From contig NC_081186.1 of the NCBI RefSeq assembly GCF_029867415.1, positions 11,044,930 to 11,108,929 of the forward strand: DNA of 64,000 nt, read 5' to 3'. The notes beneath the pieces were generated by a model. The model saw only the letters and a program-made list of their open reading frames with translations, ran no database searches and was not told the DNA's origin. Shown in pieces: positions 10,681 through 21,834 of the stretch. This DNA comes from Vicia villosa (lineage: Eukaryota; Streptophyta; Magnoliopsida; Fabales; Fabaceae). A program made the position numbers and the translations under genes. Every line of letters starts with the position of its first letter. Positions within the stretch are counted from its first letter, which is position 1.

Positions 10681-13600
10681 TATGAAAAATAGTAGTATGA
10701 TCTTCGTCAGTATTTATTAGGTTTTTTAAGGTTGAAAAAGAAAAAGAAATGTAAGGTTGAAAAAGAAAAAGAAATGAATAAGGGAAACTAACCTAATTAA
10801 GTCTAGCCTAATTGTTATTTACAAGTCTAAATCCTAATTAAGACTAAACTAAATTCTAAGGGGAATTACTAAATAAAGAGATAGGAAAAAGTCATTTAAA
10901 TTAACTAAAGTCAACTTTAACAACTAGGGGTATTTTAGGCATTTCACAAAATATGTGAAAAATATCCACAAAAATAAGAGAAATAAAAAAAACTCTAAAC
11001 TAGCAAGGAAAAAATCACAAGCACAATGGTATTTGTTAAGCATAGAACTATTTTTATGAATTAAACTAAAACTATGTATTTTTAATAGTGAGAACCAATA
11101 AAAAATTAAAGAAAAACAACAATTAAAAAAATATAAAAAGGAACTAAGGATTCTAAGAAATCTAATTATTGGTCAAGAAAATAATTTTGTCATTTTTATT
11201 TGGATTAAAACTAGTTTTATGAAGTAAAAGTTAAAGAAAACAAAATTAGAACAAAACTAAAATTCATACAAGCAAGGGGGTGCAACAGTAAATTAGAAAT
11301 GAACTAAAACTCAATTGAAAGCGTGTTGGACCTAAAATTACAGGGGTGTGAAAATCAGAAATACCAGGCCCAACTAATCAATAGTGCGTGAGTGTAAGCA
11401 AAAAAGGGGGGTGTTCCCATAAAATGGCAAAGCCCAAGTTGCGTGGCCCAACATTACTCACTAATTTCACTTATTTTTACTCAGCATTTATTTTTATTAC
11501 CAACAACATTTAGTCTATCCTATGGTTTTAAAAAAAACGTGACATGATCATACACACATGACATCAATTGATTCACTATGACTTTAAGTGAGAAAAAGAC
11601 AAAATTAAGAACAAGTCAATCAGAAGGGGACAACTTCTCTACCCATCACAAAAAGATGGGTAGTGTACATTCCACCAATCAGATGATATCATTTAATTTT
11701 TATGAATTTAATTATTTATCATATAGAACAATTGTTTGATGTTTTCAATGCATTTTACACCAAAGGTAGCTTTACCCACCTTTTTGAGGTGGGTAAATAA
11801 GAATTCCCCCAATCAGAACCGCATGCGTCACTTGCCTGTGATTGCAATGAAACAAAATAAACCAATAAGTGGGAGAATAAACCAACGCATGCGTGCCACG
11901 CGTGCAACCTGAAGGAAGCACGTGAAATAACTCAGACGCCGGAACCACTGTTCCGGTCGTCTTCTCCGTCAGGCATGGCTACCGAACTACCACTAAACAC
12001 CCAGAAATCTATAACAAGAACACCACTCCACTCGGATTCTCACGCTCATCTCGAATCTACCATTAGTTTTCTTCAGTTCCTTCTAACACACAAACCGATC
12101 ACGATTTTAAAGCCCTAACATGAACAATTTCTTCTAAAACGGATTCCAACAAACCTAAACTACTCATCTTTGCACACATGATTTCAACATGTGACTCAAA
12201 CCTTCAAACAAATACTACATCATAAAAAACGAAATCAAACTTTCAAGAACCGAAATCATGCAAGATCTACACCAACAAAATTGCTTTATGTAAGCTTGCA
12301 AATTAAAAACGTGTGCTACCTCCACTACCGTGCTCACTATCATGCTGAGAGAAAGATTGGAAGACTCGCCTGTTGACGGATCTTGAATCAAATTGTAGAG
12401 AAATCTCGTGCACAAATATTGCAGGTGGAGATGATGATAACTCTTGAGAATAATAGCAAGAGAATGCTGAGAAATAAACTCAGAGTTGAGATGAATCTTG
12501 GACATTTTCCGCACGGAACTGATGATGATAATTGATGCTTGAGATCATGAGTTGACGATGGAGATTGATGAAGATGCAGAGGATAGAGGAGATGAAGGTT
12601 CATGATGGTTCAATGGAGGTGGTTGAAGGTTGTTGGTGGAAAGTGATGGAGGTTATGGTTGTTAGAGGTAGTTAGAGCTTGTTGGAGTTGGTTAGAGGAA
12701 GATGAAGGTGAAGTAGAGAGAATGAAAAAAATGAAGGTGGGTGAAATCTGAAACTGAAAAAAGGAAGAGAAGCATGAGTTTCGTTTATGAAGGGCGTGTA
12801 GTTTATACAGTGTGAGGTGGCATGGTTGTTATTGTGTGTTTAATGGTAGTGAATCTATAATTTCCACCATGGATCACTATTTGCCTTAAACTTATGCTCT
12901 ATGGAAAGCTATTTGAGATGAGGGATGAACATGCATGAAAATCATGTTGGAACATAGTGTCTCACCAATGGGCGTGACTTAGGACACGACTTAGGGCATG
13001 ACTTGACAAAACACACCTTCCCACATGAGTGACTTTAAAGCTTCACATATTAATAATCACCCAACCAAAAATGATGATACTTGATCAATTTAGTAGATGG
13101 CATGGGATACAAGAGCTTGATATGACAACGGTGTCTTGGAAATGCTTGTAGCTTCTTAAAAACTGATTTGAAAATGACACACCAAGTGTTTGATGATTTG
13201 CCTTGTGCGTGACCTAGATTCTGACCCATGTATTTGGCAATGCTTGACATGGTCAGGGTGTGACTTTGAGGCTTTGTGACTTTTTCAATATTCATCCAAT
13301 TGACATGTTTCTTTGTTTGTTGTGTAGAGAACATGGAGGAGAATAGATGAATACCAAATTTGCCACTGATGGGTCTTTGTGCTTCTCTATAATCAGCTTC
13401 AAAGTTGGCATGCCACATGTTTATAAAAATGACTGCGTTGCCCAGAATTTTTGCCCAGCATCATGACTTGTATTTCTATGAAAATTTCCAACTTCATACC
13501 TTCATAAATTTTGATCTAGGCTTCAAAGGGAAAAGTGCCCAAATGCAAAGTTGTTCTCCTCCATGAGAGGAACAACTTTGATGTGAGAATTTTTCCCAAA

Positions 13601-14761
13601 AAATGTCTTTAGCTACGTGTAAACTGGTCATGAAGTTGACTGATCATCACACTTAAAGAATCCAAAAAAAAATTCTAAGTGTTGGAACTTTCTATTTATG
13701 GAAATTTCTCATTTTCAACTAACTTGCCATTTTTGATGATTTTTGCCAAACTCCTTATTTTATTTATTTCTCTGACTTTTCTTGACCGATTTTCCACCAA
13801 AACTCAAAATTGGACAATTGACCTTGACTTTTACCAAAAAGTCAATTGTTCTGATGTTTCTCAATTCTTTATTGAAATTCCTGATTAATCAGCTTCTAAC
13901 CAATGGCGATCAATTGAATACTTCCACATAAATCCCATGCCATCTCCCATTATAAAGTCAGCTCCTGATTAATACGTTGTCCAAAAAGTCAACTGCGTTG
14001 ACTTTGGTCAAAAAATCCTAATTCAGGATGACCATATGAATCGCAAGCTTGTATACTCCAACCAATGCCTTGAGTCGAGGGCGAGAAAACGATGATTTAA
14101 AAAACCTCCAAAATAGGGATAATGCCATCTGATTAAACCTCAGGTCCTCTCCTTTTGATCAAGAATGTTATGCTGTATCAATGGTATGAATGCATGAATT
14201 ATGCTATGACCTAAATGAAGTATGTTTATGAATTATAAGCCAGATACATAGGTGTCATACCCCGAAATTTTCCCTCTCATTTTTAAAGACAAAAATCTTC
14301 AAGTGCGAAAATAATTGAAGAGGACATCCTAAGCTTCCCAATAAATTCAAAATTATTCTCAAATAATGAAAAAATTATGGCTGGTAAAAGTTGGGAAATA
14401 TTGAGTCAATGCATAAAGTCCAAATTGAGTAAATTCATTATTGGGCCACAGTTTTAATCCAATCACCCCTTAAATTGTTTTATTTCAATTGTTTTGATTT
14501 ATTCATTTAAATCATTCAAAATAAGGAAAATAAAATATATTAAGCTCTTAGTGAGGTCCAAACCCATTTTCCTTTTAACCGAATGTTTTCTTATAAATAA
14601 CTAACAACCTTTATTTTAACCATTCACCTCTACCAAATTCTCCGTTCTCATACACTAATAATCAACAACTCTCATAATTTTACACCCATCCACAAAAAAC
14701 TCTTTACCATCGTTTCTCACTGTTACGAAAAATCTTCTGTCACTCTAATTCCGATTGCAGC

Positions 14762-15303
14762 TATAGCTGTCCAAACGGGCTACCCGGCCCTAAACGGGCC
14801 GGCCCTAGTGGGCCTCGGGCTTTTTCGGGCCGGGCCTAAAAAGCCCATTTTTATATGGTCTCCGTTTTTACTACCCAGGCCCAGCCCTGTTCGGGCCTCA
14901 GGCTTTTTCGGGTTGGGCCCAAAAAGCCCATTTCCAAAAAATATATTAAATATTCTCTTTAATTTAAAAAAATAAATTATATTAAGCTTAATTTTTAAAA
15001 AAATATTAAAATTTGTTTTTATATTTCACTATTATAAAATATATTTTAAAGAAATACAAAAATTTGAATTTTTTAATTAGTATTAAATATTAAAATTTAT
15101 TAATTAAATATTAAATTTTACTATTTATCGGGCTCATGGGCTACCCGGAGTCCATACGGGCTGGCCCATTTAGGGCCGGGCTTTTTCGGGTCGGGCTCAA
15201 AAAGGCCCGAAACAAAATGGGCTCAAAAAATTAGGCCCAAGCCCTAACATTTTTCGGGCCCCGCGGGCCAGCCCATGGGCTTTGGCCCATTTTGACGGCT
15301 CTA
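14762..15303. mobile_element. hAT-type MITE related to the hAT transposon at 62237
   Basis: Imperfect terminal inverted repeats TATAGCTGTCCAAACGGG and TAGAGCCGTCAAAATGGG (right end read in reverse). The flanking 8-bp duplications ATTGCAGC (14754-14761) and ATTGCAAC (15304-15311) differ at one base. Its first 44 bases are nearly the same as the end of the hAT transposon at 62237, including GGGCTACCCG and CCTAAACGGGCCGGCCC. The ends are rich in GGGC and GCCC and the middle is AT-rich. There is no transposase, so it is a non-autonomous deletion derivative. Confidence 0.88.
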
Positions 15304-15861
15304 ATTGCAACAGAGTGATAAATTTTCCAGCATATCAGCCGAATTCTGGAACTACTGTTTCGATTTGCTCCGAATTTTTTCTAGAAGTTCCGAAAAAAAT
15401 CTAGGAACAATACTCCTTTAGAATAAAAATCTAAAGGATTTCGACGCTCAAAATCGCAAATTCCTCGCTTTTCTATTTTATTTGATTTAATTTCTATTTT
15501 CATATATTCAAAAAAATCTCAAAAAATTTGTAGCTCCGTCATCTTATTTTATTTGATTTATAATCAGCTTTTTATATTTTTTTATTTTATTTTGATCACT
15601 TTTCTATTCTTCCATTTGTTTTCTTAAACGTAACATTGCAGTGGTTTATGAACAGGTTTCCTATGAATTGACCAGGTGGAAGGAGCTTTATCTCTTAACC
15701 TGAAGGGATACCCAAGTGTTTTTTTTGGCCAAAAAGCCTTTTGGCTTTTGGCCAAATCAAGGTTATTCGTATTTGGCCAAAAACCTTTTGGTTTTTGACC
15801 AAATCAAGGTTATTAGTAATTTTGGCTGTAATTTAATTTTCTAAACCCCATTTTTTTATCT

Positions 15862-15939
15862 TATATTATTATTATTATTATTATTATTATACTATTAATA
15901 TTATTATTATTATTAACATTATTATTATTATTATTATAC
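15862..15939. repeat. TTA/ATT microsatellite
   Basis: Runs of ATT repeats with a few interruptions, inside the solo Ogre LTR. Confidence 0.9.
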
Positions 15940-17016
15940 TTTTTTTGCAGGTACTTCCTTTGGCCATTAACCCTATTTTGGCCAAACACTTTGTGGGCCA
16001 CTTTCCCATGTTGCACCCTCAAGAATTGTCACATCAAATCTTAGCATCTTCCTTTTGGTTCTATTTTCTTCCTTTTCTCTTTTCCTTTAATTAACTCTCT
16101 TTTATTATTAATATTTAATTAAAAACCAACACCTTAAATTTTTTCCCCTAGGTAGATGTTGTCCATTTTCATGAATTAGGGTTAAGGGTTTTATTTTAAG
16201 GCTAATAATTATTTGTAGGCTAATAATTATTTTTAGGCTAATTAATTTAATTCTAGTATTTATTAACATTTTTTTATAATTTTAATTAATTTAGCCAAAT
16301 TAAATTTTTTCGCTTAGGTAGATGTTTTCCATTTTCATGAATTAGGGTTAGGGTTTTATTTTTAGGGTAATAATTATTTTTAGGCTAATTAATTTAATTT
16401 TAGGATTTATTAACTTTTTTTTTATAATTTTAATTAATTTAGTCAAATTAGGTTTTTAATCTTAGGTAGGTGTGTGTTGCCCATTAACATTTGTTTCGGT
16501 TTTTAACCCTGTAGGTTTATTTTATACATTAGGCTAACCTTCAAGATTTAGTTTTAATCACCATAAAAACCTCTAATCCTTATTTTATTTCAACTCGATC
16601 TTCTCATCTCTTATTCTAGTGTATGTCGCATGCCTTTAATTTATTTTATTTATCTATTTTTGCCATTTAAATTCTAGAAAATGTGTATATCTTGCCAATG
16701 TTTTTTGTAATAGCTTAGGACTTTTAATTTCTGCCTTTTAATTTCCCGCATTTTTATTTTCTGCATTTTTCCCGGGTTTTTGGCTATGTAATCCCCTATC
16801 CCGAAGCCTTGTAATAGCGTAGGATTTTACTTTCCGCATTTTATTTTCCGCAAATTATAATTGTTATTTAATTGTGTGGTTAGTAATTTAGGGAGTGATA
16901 AGCCTGTTAATTAATTTAGATCACTAACTTTATAAGATAAAAATTTGAATAGTCACGCGATTGTTGCACCCACACACCTTTAAGGTAATCCCTCTTATTG
17001 CTGCCTTTCGATTAAA

Positions 17017-17209
17017 AATAGTCAAGTCCCACGAATACGAGGATACCTTAGCAATGTTGCCCTCAGTTCATTATCATCATCAAAGATAATAAGTCCCTTC
17101 GATGTTGCCTTCGGTTTATATGATCTTGTACCTCGAGGTTGTTTGCGATTAAATGATGATTGTCCTTTCGAATGTTAAGGTATCCTCATTGGTTGCCTAA
17201 ATGACTATT
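17017..17209. repeat. Nested inverted repeat in Ogre LTR (solo LTR 14253-17749)
   Basis: Outer arms AATAGTCA (17017-17024) and TGACTATT (17202-17209). Inner arms GAGGATACCTTA and TAAGGTATCCTC are perfectly complementary over 12 bp. Confidence 0.85.
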
Positions 17210-17778
17210 TCATCCTTCCCTGAGACTTCCTACCCTCTTTATGGTATGGATAGCCTTATGGCGAACGATAATTTTCAATGACCCGCAATCCAATGAAAGG
17301 ACTACCTGTCCTCTTTATGGTATGGATAGCTCTTTCAAACAAAAGTCTTAAAGAACAGAAAAATTAAACTTAGGGTAGTTGCTTTTAATTGCTCGCTCTA
17401 TTCAAAACTTGAATTTCAAAATTACTTCTCACACCTTCTTTTCAAATTACTTTCAAAAAGGCTACACTTATCTACAAGTTAAAGTTCTTAACAAATGTTT
17501 TTCCTATTCATACACTACACTTCAAACATTTTGAAAACAAAAAGTGAGCTAAGCAATTAAGAGGCCATGGATAACCATGGATACAAAGGGTGCTCACACC
17601 TTCCCTTTGTATAACCTACCCCCCGAACTCAAAGTCTTTTAGAAGGTCTTTTTCTGTGCTTTTAGCCTTTCTTATTGGATAAAATAAAAGTCGGTGGCGA
17701 CTCTTGCTATTCGCACATTTCTAAAAGTCAGTTCTCCCACCGTGTTACAATAGGGTAGCGCAAATTTAAGGTATGACA

Positions 17779-17792
17779 ATTGCCCCTATTTA
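17779..17792 (-). promoter_or_regulatory. Polypurine tract of Ogre-B
   Basis: On the minus strand AAATAGGGGCAAT directly precedes the LTR start TGTCATACC. The same arrangement, ACAGGGGCAGC then TGTCATACC, is found in Ogre-C at 53944-53956. It marks the junction where plus-strand DNA synthesis would be primed. Confidence 0.7.
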
Positions 17793-18099
17793 ATCGCCTT
17801 AAACCTGAAGGTGAGATTGGCGTCGGCCTTTCTAACATTCGAGGTAGAAGAAGATTAAATACCAAGGCCAGAAATTTGTCCTGAAAAGATGGTGTGAGTG
17901 TCATCCTTGTTTTTGTTTTGATATCCGTTGGGGAAAAGAGAATTTGTTTTGTTTTTCTGGTGGAAGATTATGGTAAGTAATTGTAATTGAATGGTGATAA
18001 CTTGTAACGTGGTAACGGTGCCAATACAAGGTTCTCAAAGGAAGTGGTTGTTGTATGAAACAGTGATTGGAAAATACAGGTTTGATAGAGAGATGGGAT
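17793..18099 (-). other. 3' untranslated sequence of Ogre-B next to the polypurine tract
   Basis: Non-coding. It shares GGTAGAAGAAGATTAAA-like sequence and a following AAATTTG block with 54005-54060 of Ogre-C, which confirms that the two 3' regions are homologous up to the start of the tandem arrays. Confidence 0.5.
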
Positions 18100-18705
18100 C
18101 TACTGACCCAAAGAATTGAAAAAGACGAGGATAAGATCAACGGATCTACGATCCATATAATTGAAAAGGACGAGGATAAGGTAAACGGACCTACGATCCA
18201 TGACTCAAAACCAGGGTAAGATCAACGGACCTACGATCCATAGAATTGAAAAAGATGAGGATAAGATAAGCGGACCTATGATCCATGACTCGAAACCAGG
18301 GTAAGATCAATGGACCTACAACCCATGACTCGAAACCAGGGTAAGATCAACGGACCTACGACCCACAAGAATTGAAAAAGACGAGGATAAAGTCAACAGA
18401 CCTACGATCCATGACTCGAAACCAGGGTAAAATCAACAGACCTACGACCCACAAGAATTGAAAAATACGAGGATAAGGTCGACAGACCTATGATTTATGA
18501 CTCGAAACTAGGGTAAGATCAACGGCCTACGACCCATAGAATTGAAAAAAATGAGGATAAGATCAACGAACCTACGATCCATGGCTCGAAACCAGGGTAA
18601 GATCAACGGACCTACGACCCACAGAATGAAAAAGACAAGGATAAGGTCAACAGACCTACGATCCATGACTTGAAACCAGGGTAAGATCAACGGACCTACG
18701 AACCT
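18100..18705. repeat. 42-45-bp tandem array in Ogre-B 3' region
   Basis: About fourteen units in two alternating variants, one with AAAGACGAGGATAAG and one with CGAAACCAGGGTAAG, each followed by ATCAACGGACCTACGA and CCCA or TCCA. Successive starts are 42-45 bp apart. The unit is unrelated to the arrays of Ogre-A and Ogre-C at the equivalent place. Confidence 0.9.
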
Positions 18706-18894
18706 ACAGATTAAAAGAAAAGATAAACATCAACACTGAGGCTGGAGAAGGAGAAGGAGAAGATTATCATCAACACTGAGGCTGGGGATTGGGAATTTGT
18801 TTTATGGCAAGGTTTATGGATGAATGGTGGTTGTCATACGATAACTGACTTCACTGTAGGATATCAGACGGGGACTGAAAATGATCGAAATGAT

Positions 18895-19215
18895 TTGCTA
18901 GGGCGAGAACTGGACTTTGAAAAAAGTTTGTCAGGGCGAGAACTGGACTTTGACTTGGTTTGCCAGGGCGAGAATTGGACTTTGAAAAAAGTTTGTCAGG
19001 GCGAGAACTGGACTTTGAAAAAAGTTTTCCAGGGAGAGAACTGGACTTTGAAATTTTTTGCTAGGGCGATAACTGGACTTTGAAAAAAAGTTTTCCAGGG
19101 CGAGAACTGGACTTTGAACAAAATTTTCTAGGGCGAGAACTGGACTTTGAAAAAAAGTTTGCCAGGGCAAGAACTAGACTTTGAAAAAAAAGTTTGCTAG
19201 GACGAGAATTGGACT
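18895..19215. repeat. 33-36-bp tandem array in Ogre-B 3' region
   Basis: About nine to ten copies of a unit containing GGGCGAGAACTGGACTTTGA followed by an A run and GTTTGYCA. The period varies with the A-run length. Reading frames through it on both strands are by-products of the repeat. It is separated from the previous array by about 190 bp that includes a twice-repeated ATCATCAACACTGAGGCTGG. Confidence 0.9.
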
Positions 19216-19374
19216 TTGACTTATGACTCGAAGATCGGGAAGCAAAGGACTCACAACACAAGGGTTGGATCCGAAAAGGTTGTCCACATAAGGAAAAATA
19301 ACCTCGGAGACTAGTGACGAATAGACTCGACAAAAAGACATCGGTAAACACTGAAGAATCACGAAGATGTTAAC

Positions 19375-19830
19375 GCTTGCGAAACATAAGAATTACATTA
19401 ATCCCTCAGGCCAAAAGACGGTGTGTAACTCTTCAATAGCAACAATCATTCGAATTGCCACACACCAAGTATGGTTATTCAAATGATTGAAAACTGAGAT
19501 ACGTTGAATGCCCACCCTCATTCGCACTCTAATATGCATACAACATGCGGGAAACTAACCACAACAAGACTAGTAACGACTAGACTCGACAAGCAGAGGA
19601 CAGTAGCCAGTAAACATCACTGAGATATCGATGCTTGTAAAGAATACGAATTACATTAATCCTTCAGGACAAAAGGCGGGGTGTAACTCTTCAAGAGCGG
19701 CGATCATTCGAATTGCCACACACCAAGTATGGTTATTCAAGCGATTGAAAAATGAGATGGGTTGAATTCCCACCCTCATTCACACCCTAATCTGCATGCA
19801 GCATGCGGGAAATAACCTCGGAGACAATGA
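19375..19830. repeat. Tandem duplication of about 257 bp in Ogre-B
   Basis: Two diverged copies start near 19375 and 19633, each containing AATTACATTAATCC, then GTGTAACTCTTCAA and GAATTGCCACACACCAAG. They are followed at 19862-19996 by a second duplication of about 68 bp containing GAGACTTCTTCTGGGGATAT. The stretch is non-coding. Confidence 0.8.
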
Positions 19831-19999
19831 TTGTGACGAAGAAAGACATTGTATCCGATCCACACTGGAGAGAGAATATGAGACTTCTTCTGGGGATATA
19901 TATTACTTCGTACCTTCTGGGCACATACAAACTGGAGAGAAGATGAGACTTCTTCTGGGGATATATATTACTTCGTACCTTCTGGGCACATTCAAATTG

Positions 20000-20537
20000 G
20001 CTTATGCATTGATGCATGTTTGAATTTTTCAATGGCGTAATGCTCCATTTTGATGGATATGCTACGCTTTTGAGGATGCAATGTTATATGCAGTGAATAC
20101 TATATGCAGAGTGCCAAATAAAGGCATTAGTAAGGTAAACACCAAGGAGAATCCCCTTAGTGTTAAGAATCTTGTAGAAATTCCAATAGATATTGGACTT
20201 TGACTTGCGAGATGTACCTTCTGGTTGTTGACTTGAAGAATAACTTCTGACTTCTCACCACGTGCCACTGCTTGGAAGATTTTCAACTTGAGGAGATTCC
20301 CTCGATTCACCATGTTGGGATGAGAAATCCAGATAAGGGGACCAGGTTGGGGAAGTGGAATAACTTTCAGGAGAAATAAACTCCGGTGCTCGAGGAATAG
20401 AACAAACTCTCAGGAGAAATAAACTCATGTGCTTGGGGAGAGAATAAGTTTCCAGGAAAAGTCCAATGGTCGGGGAGAGACAATATGACTCAAAAGATTG
20501 TGCCCCCAAGCTTCATGACATACGGAGGAATTTGCCC
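20000..20537 (-). other. Non-coding Ogre-B sequence left of the Sirevirus insertion
   Basis: No gene seen. Short repeats of AGGAGAAATAAACTC occur near 20370 and 20415. It ends at the target-site duplication CAAAG (20538-20542). Confidence 0.5.
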
Positions 20538-20542
20538 CAAAG

Positions 20543-21748
20543 TGTTAGAACAAGATTTGTTCTGATCAATATTCTTAGTTTTGATGATAACAAGGATATG
20601 AATTTTGTGTGAGATAATGTGGTACTCTAATACATTGCAATTTCCTTTTCAGGAAATATATAAAGAGTATGCACAAATCAGCACTCAGAAGCTTTGTCTC
20701 AGAAGGTTCAGCATGCAACATCAGAACATGGTCTGGCAAGACATCAGAAGATGGTCAAGGCAGAATCAGAACATGGATCTATGGAAGCATCAGAAGAACT
20801 TGAGATCAGAATCAGAAGCACTGAAGGTCTCATGGTATCACGCTCAGAAGCACTTCAAGGTCAGAAGACAAGAAGATGCTATGCACCAAGCTGTTTGACT
20901 CTGATGATTTTCAAATGTTGTATACACAAGCATCAGATTAGAAGAAAGTACAGGTGGCAGGCTACGCTGACTGACAAAAGGAACGTTGGAAGCTATTAAA
21001 GGCAACGTCAGTAGACACAGCGTGAACAAGGCTCGAGATAGTTGACAAAAGCGTGAAACATTAAATGCAATGCTGTACGGAACACGCAAAGCATTAAATG
21101 CTCCCAACGGTCATCTTCTCAAACGCCTATAAATATGAAGTTCTGATGAGAAGCAAGGTTGACGATTTCGCTAACAATTAACTTGCTGAAACGCTGATCA
21201 AATTCAAAGCTCAGAAAATTCATCTTCATCAAAGCTCACTACATTGCTGTTGTAATATATTAGTGAGATTAAGCTTAAACGTTAAGAGAAATATCATTGT
21301 TGTGATTATAGCTTTTCAGAAGCATTTGTAATACTCTTAGAATTGATTACATTAATTTGTAAGTAACTAGAGTGATCAAGTGTTGATCAGGATACTCTAG
21401 GAAGTCTTAGCTTGTGTCTAAGCAGTTGTAATTAGAGTGATCACGTGGTGGTCAGGATACTCTAAGAAAGTCTTAGCTTGTGTCTAAGCATTTGTTCCTA
21501 GAGTGATCAGGTTGTGATCAGGATACTCTAGAAGACTTAGTCGTGGGCTAAATGGAAAACCATTGTAATCTGTTGCGATTAGTGGATTAAATCCTCAGGT
21601 GAGGTAAATCACTCAGTGGGGGTGGACTGGAGTAGTTTAGTTAACAACGAACCAAGATAAAAATAACTGTGCAATTTATTTTTATCGTCCAAGTTTTTAA
21701 ACTACACTTATTCAAACCCCCCATTTCTAAGTGTTTTTTTATCCTTCA
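20543..21748 (+). mobile_element. 5' LTR of the Sirevirus
   Basis: 1206 bp, starting TGTTAGAACAAGATTTG and ending TATCCTTCA. TATA box TATAAATA at 21128-21135. Three tandem units of about 65 bp start at 21369, 21434 and 21500, each with AGAGTGATCA and GATCAGGATACTCT-like arms. Reading frames in the LTR recur in the 3' LTR and are not genes. Confidence 0.95.
21128..21135 (+). promoter_or_regulatory. TATA box of Sirevirus 5' LTR
   Basis: TATAAATA, repeated at 30602-30609 in the 3' LTR. It would place the transcription start about 30 bp downstream and the R-U5 region in the last 590 bp of the LTR. Confidence 0.7.
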
Positions 21749-21750
21749 AT

Positions 21751-21765
21751 TGGCATCAGAGCGCC
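21751..21765 (+). promoter_or_regulatory. Primer binding site of the Sirevirus
   Basis: TGGCATCAGAGCGCC starts two bases after the LTR. It is a one-base variant of TGGTATCAGAGC, the initiator tRNA-Met complement used by most copia elements. Confidence 0.85.
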
Positions 21766-21834
21766 GGTTCTAAGGTGCAAGCACTTAACCGTGTTTAGAA
21801 AAGATTCAGGAAGAGAAAAACGCTTCAGTATAAG

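Larger units (their letters stand above)
14253..17749 (+). mobile_element. Solo Ogre LTR with perfect target-site duplication ATAGG
   Basis: Starts TGTCATACCCCGAAATTTTCCC and ends CACCGTGTTACA, flanked on both sides by ATAGG (14248-14252 and 17750-17754). No internal element sequence is present, so it is a solo LTR left by recombination between two LTRs. It is 3497 bp including a 542-bp hAT MITE. A TATA box (TATAAATA) lies at 14592-14599. Internal duplications are visible at 15740-15820 (about 55 bp twice) and 16141-16460 (about 165 bp twice). It sits inside the Ogre-B 3' LTR and is therefore younger. Confidence 0.9.
9858..17778 (-). mobile_element. 3' LTR of Ogre-B (type II LTR), split by a solo LTR
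   Basis: About 4.4 kb without the 14253-17749 insertion. On the minus strand it starts TGTCATACCTTAAATTTGCGC at 17778 and ends near 9858 after ACTCTGGTCATTTTTCACG. It shares landmarks in the same order with the solo type II LTR at 41756-49504: ATACGTAGGCATTGGGTCGC-like sequence (near 10170), a CTTCATC-rich leader (12540-12720) and a block with CACTTAGAAAAATTC-like sequence. Tandem hairpin units lie at 10548-10680. Reading frames in it are short and not shared between the two LTR copies. Confidence 0.65.

Noticed and set aside
18820..19351. Several open frames on both strands
   Set aside because: They run through the 33-36-bp tandem array, whose short unit lacks stops in some frames. The peptides are simple repeats.
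20605..21107. Open frames on both strands in the Sirevirus LTR (repeated at 30079-30581)
   Set aside because: The same frames occur in both LTRs because the LTRs are copies. No Sirevirus protein is known to be encoded there and the frames lie upstream of the TATA box.
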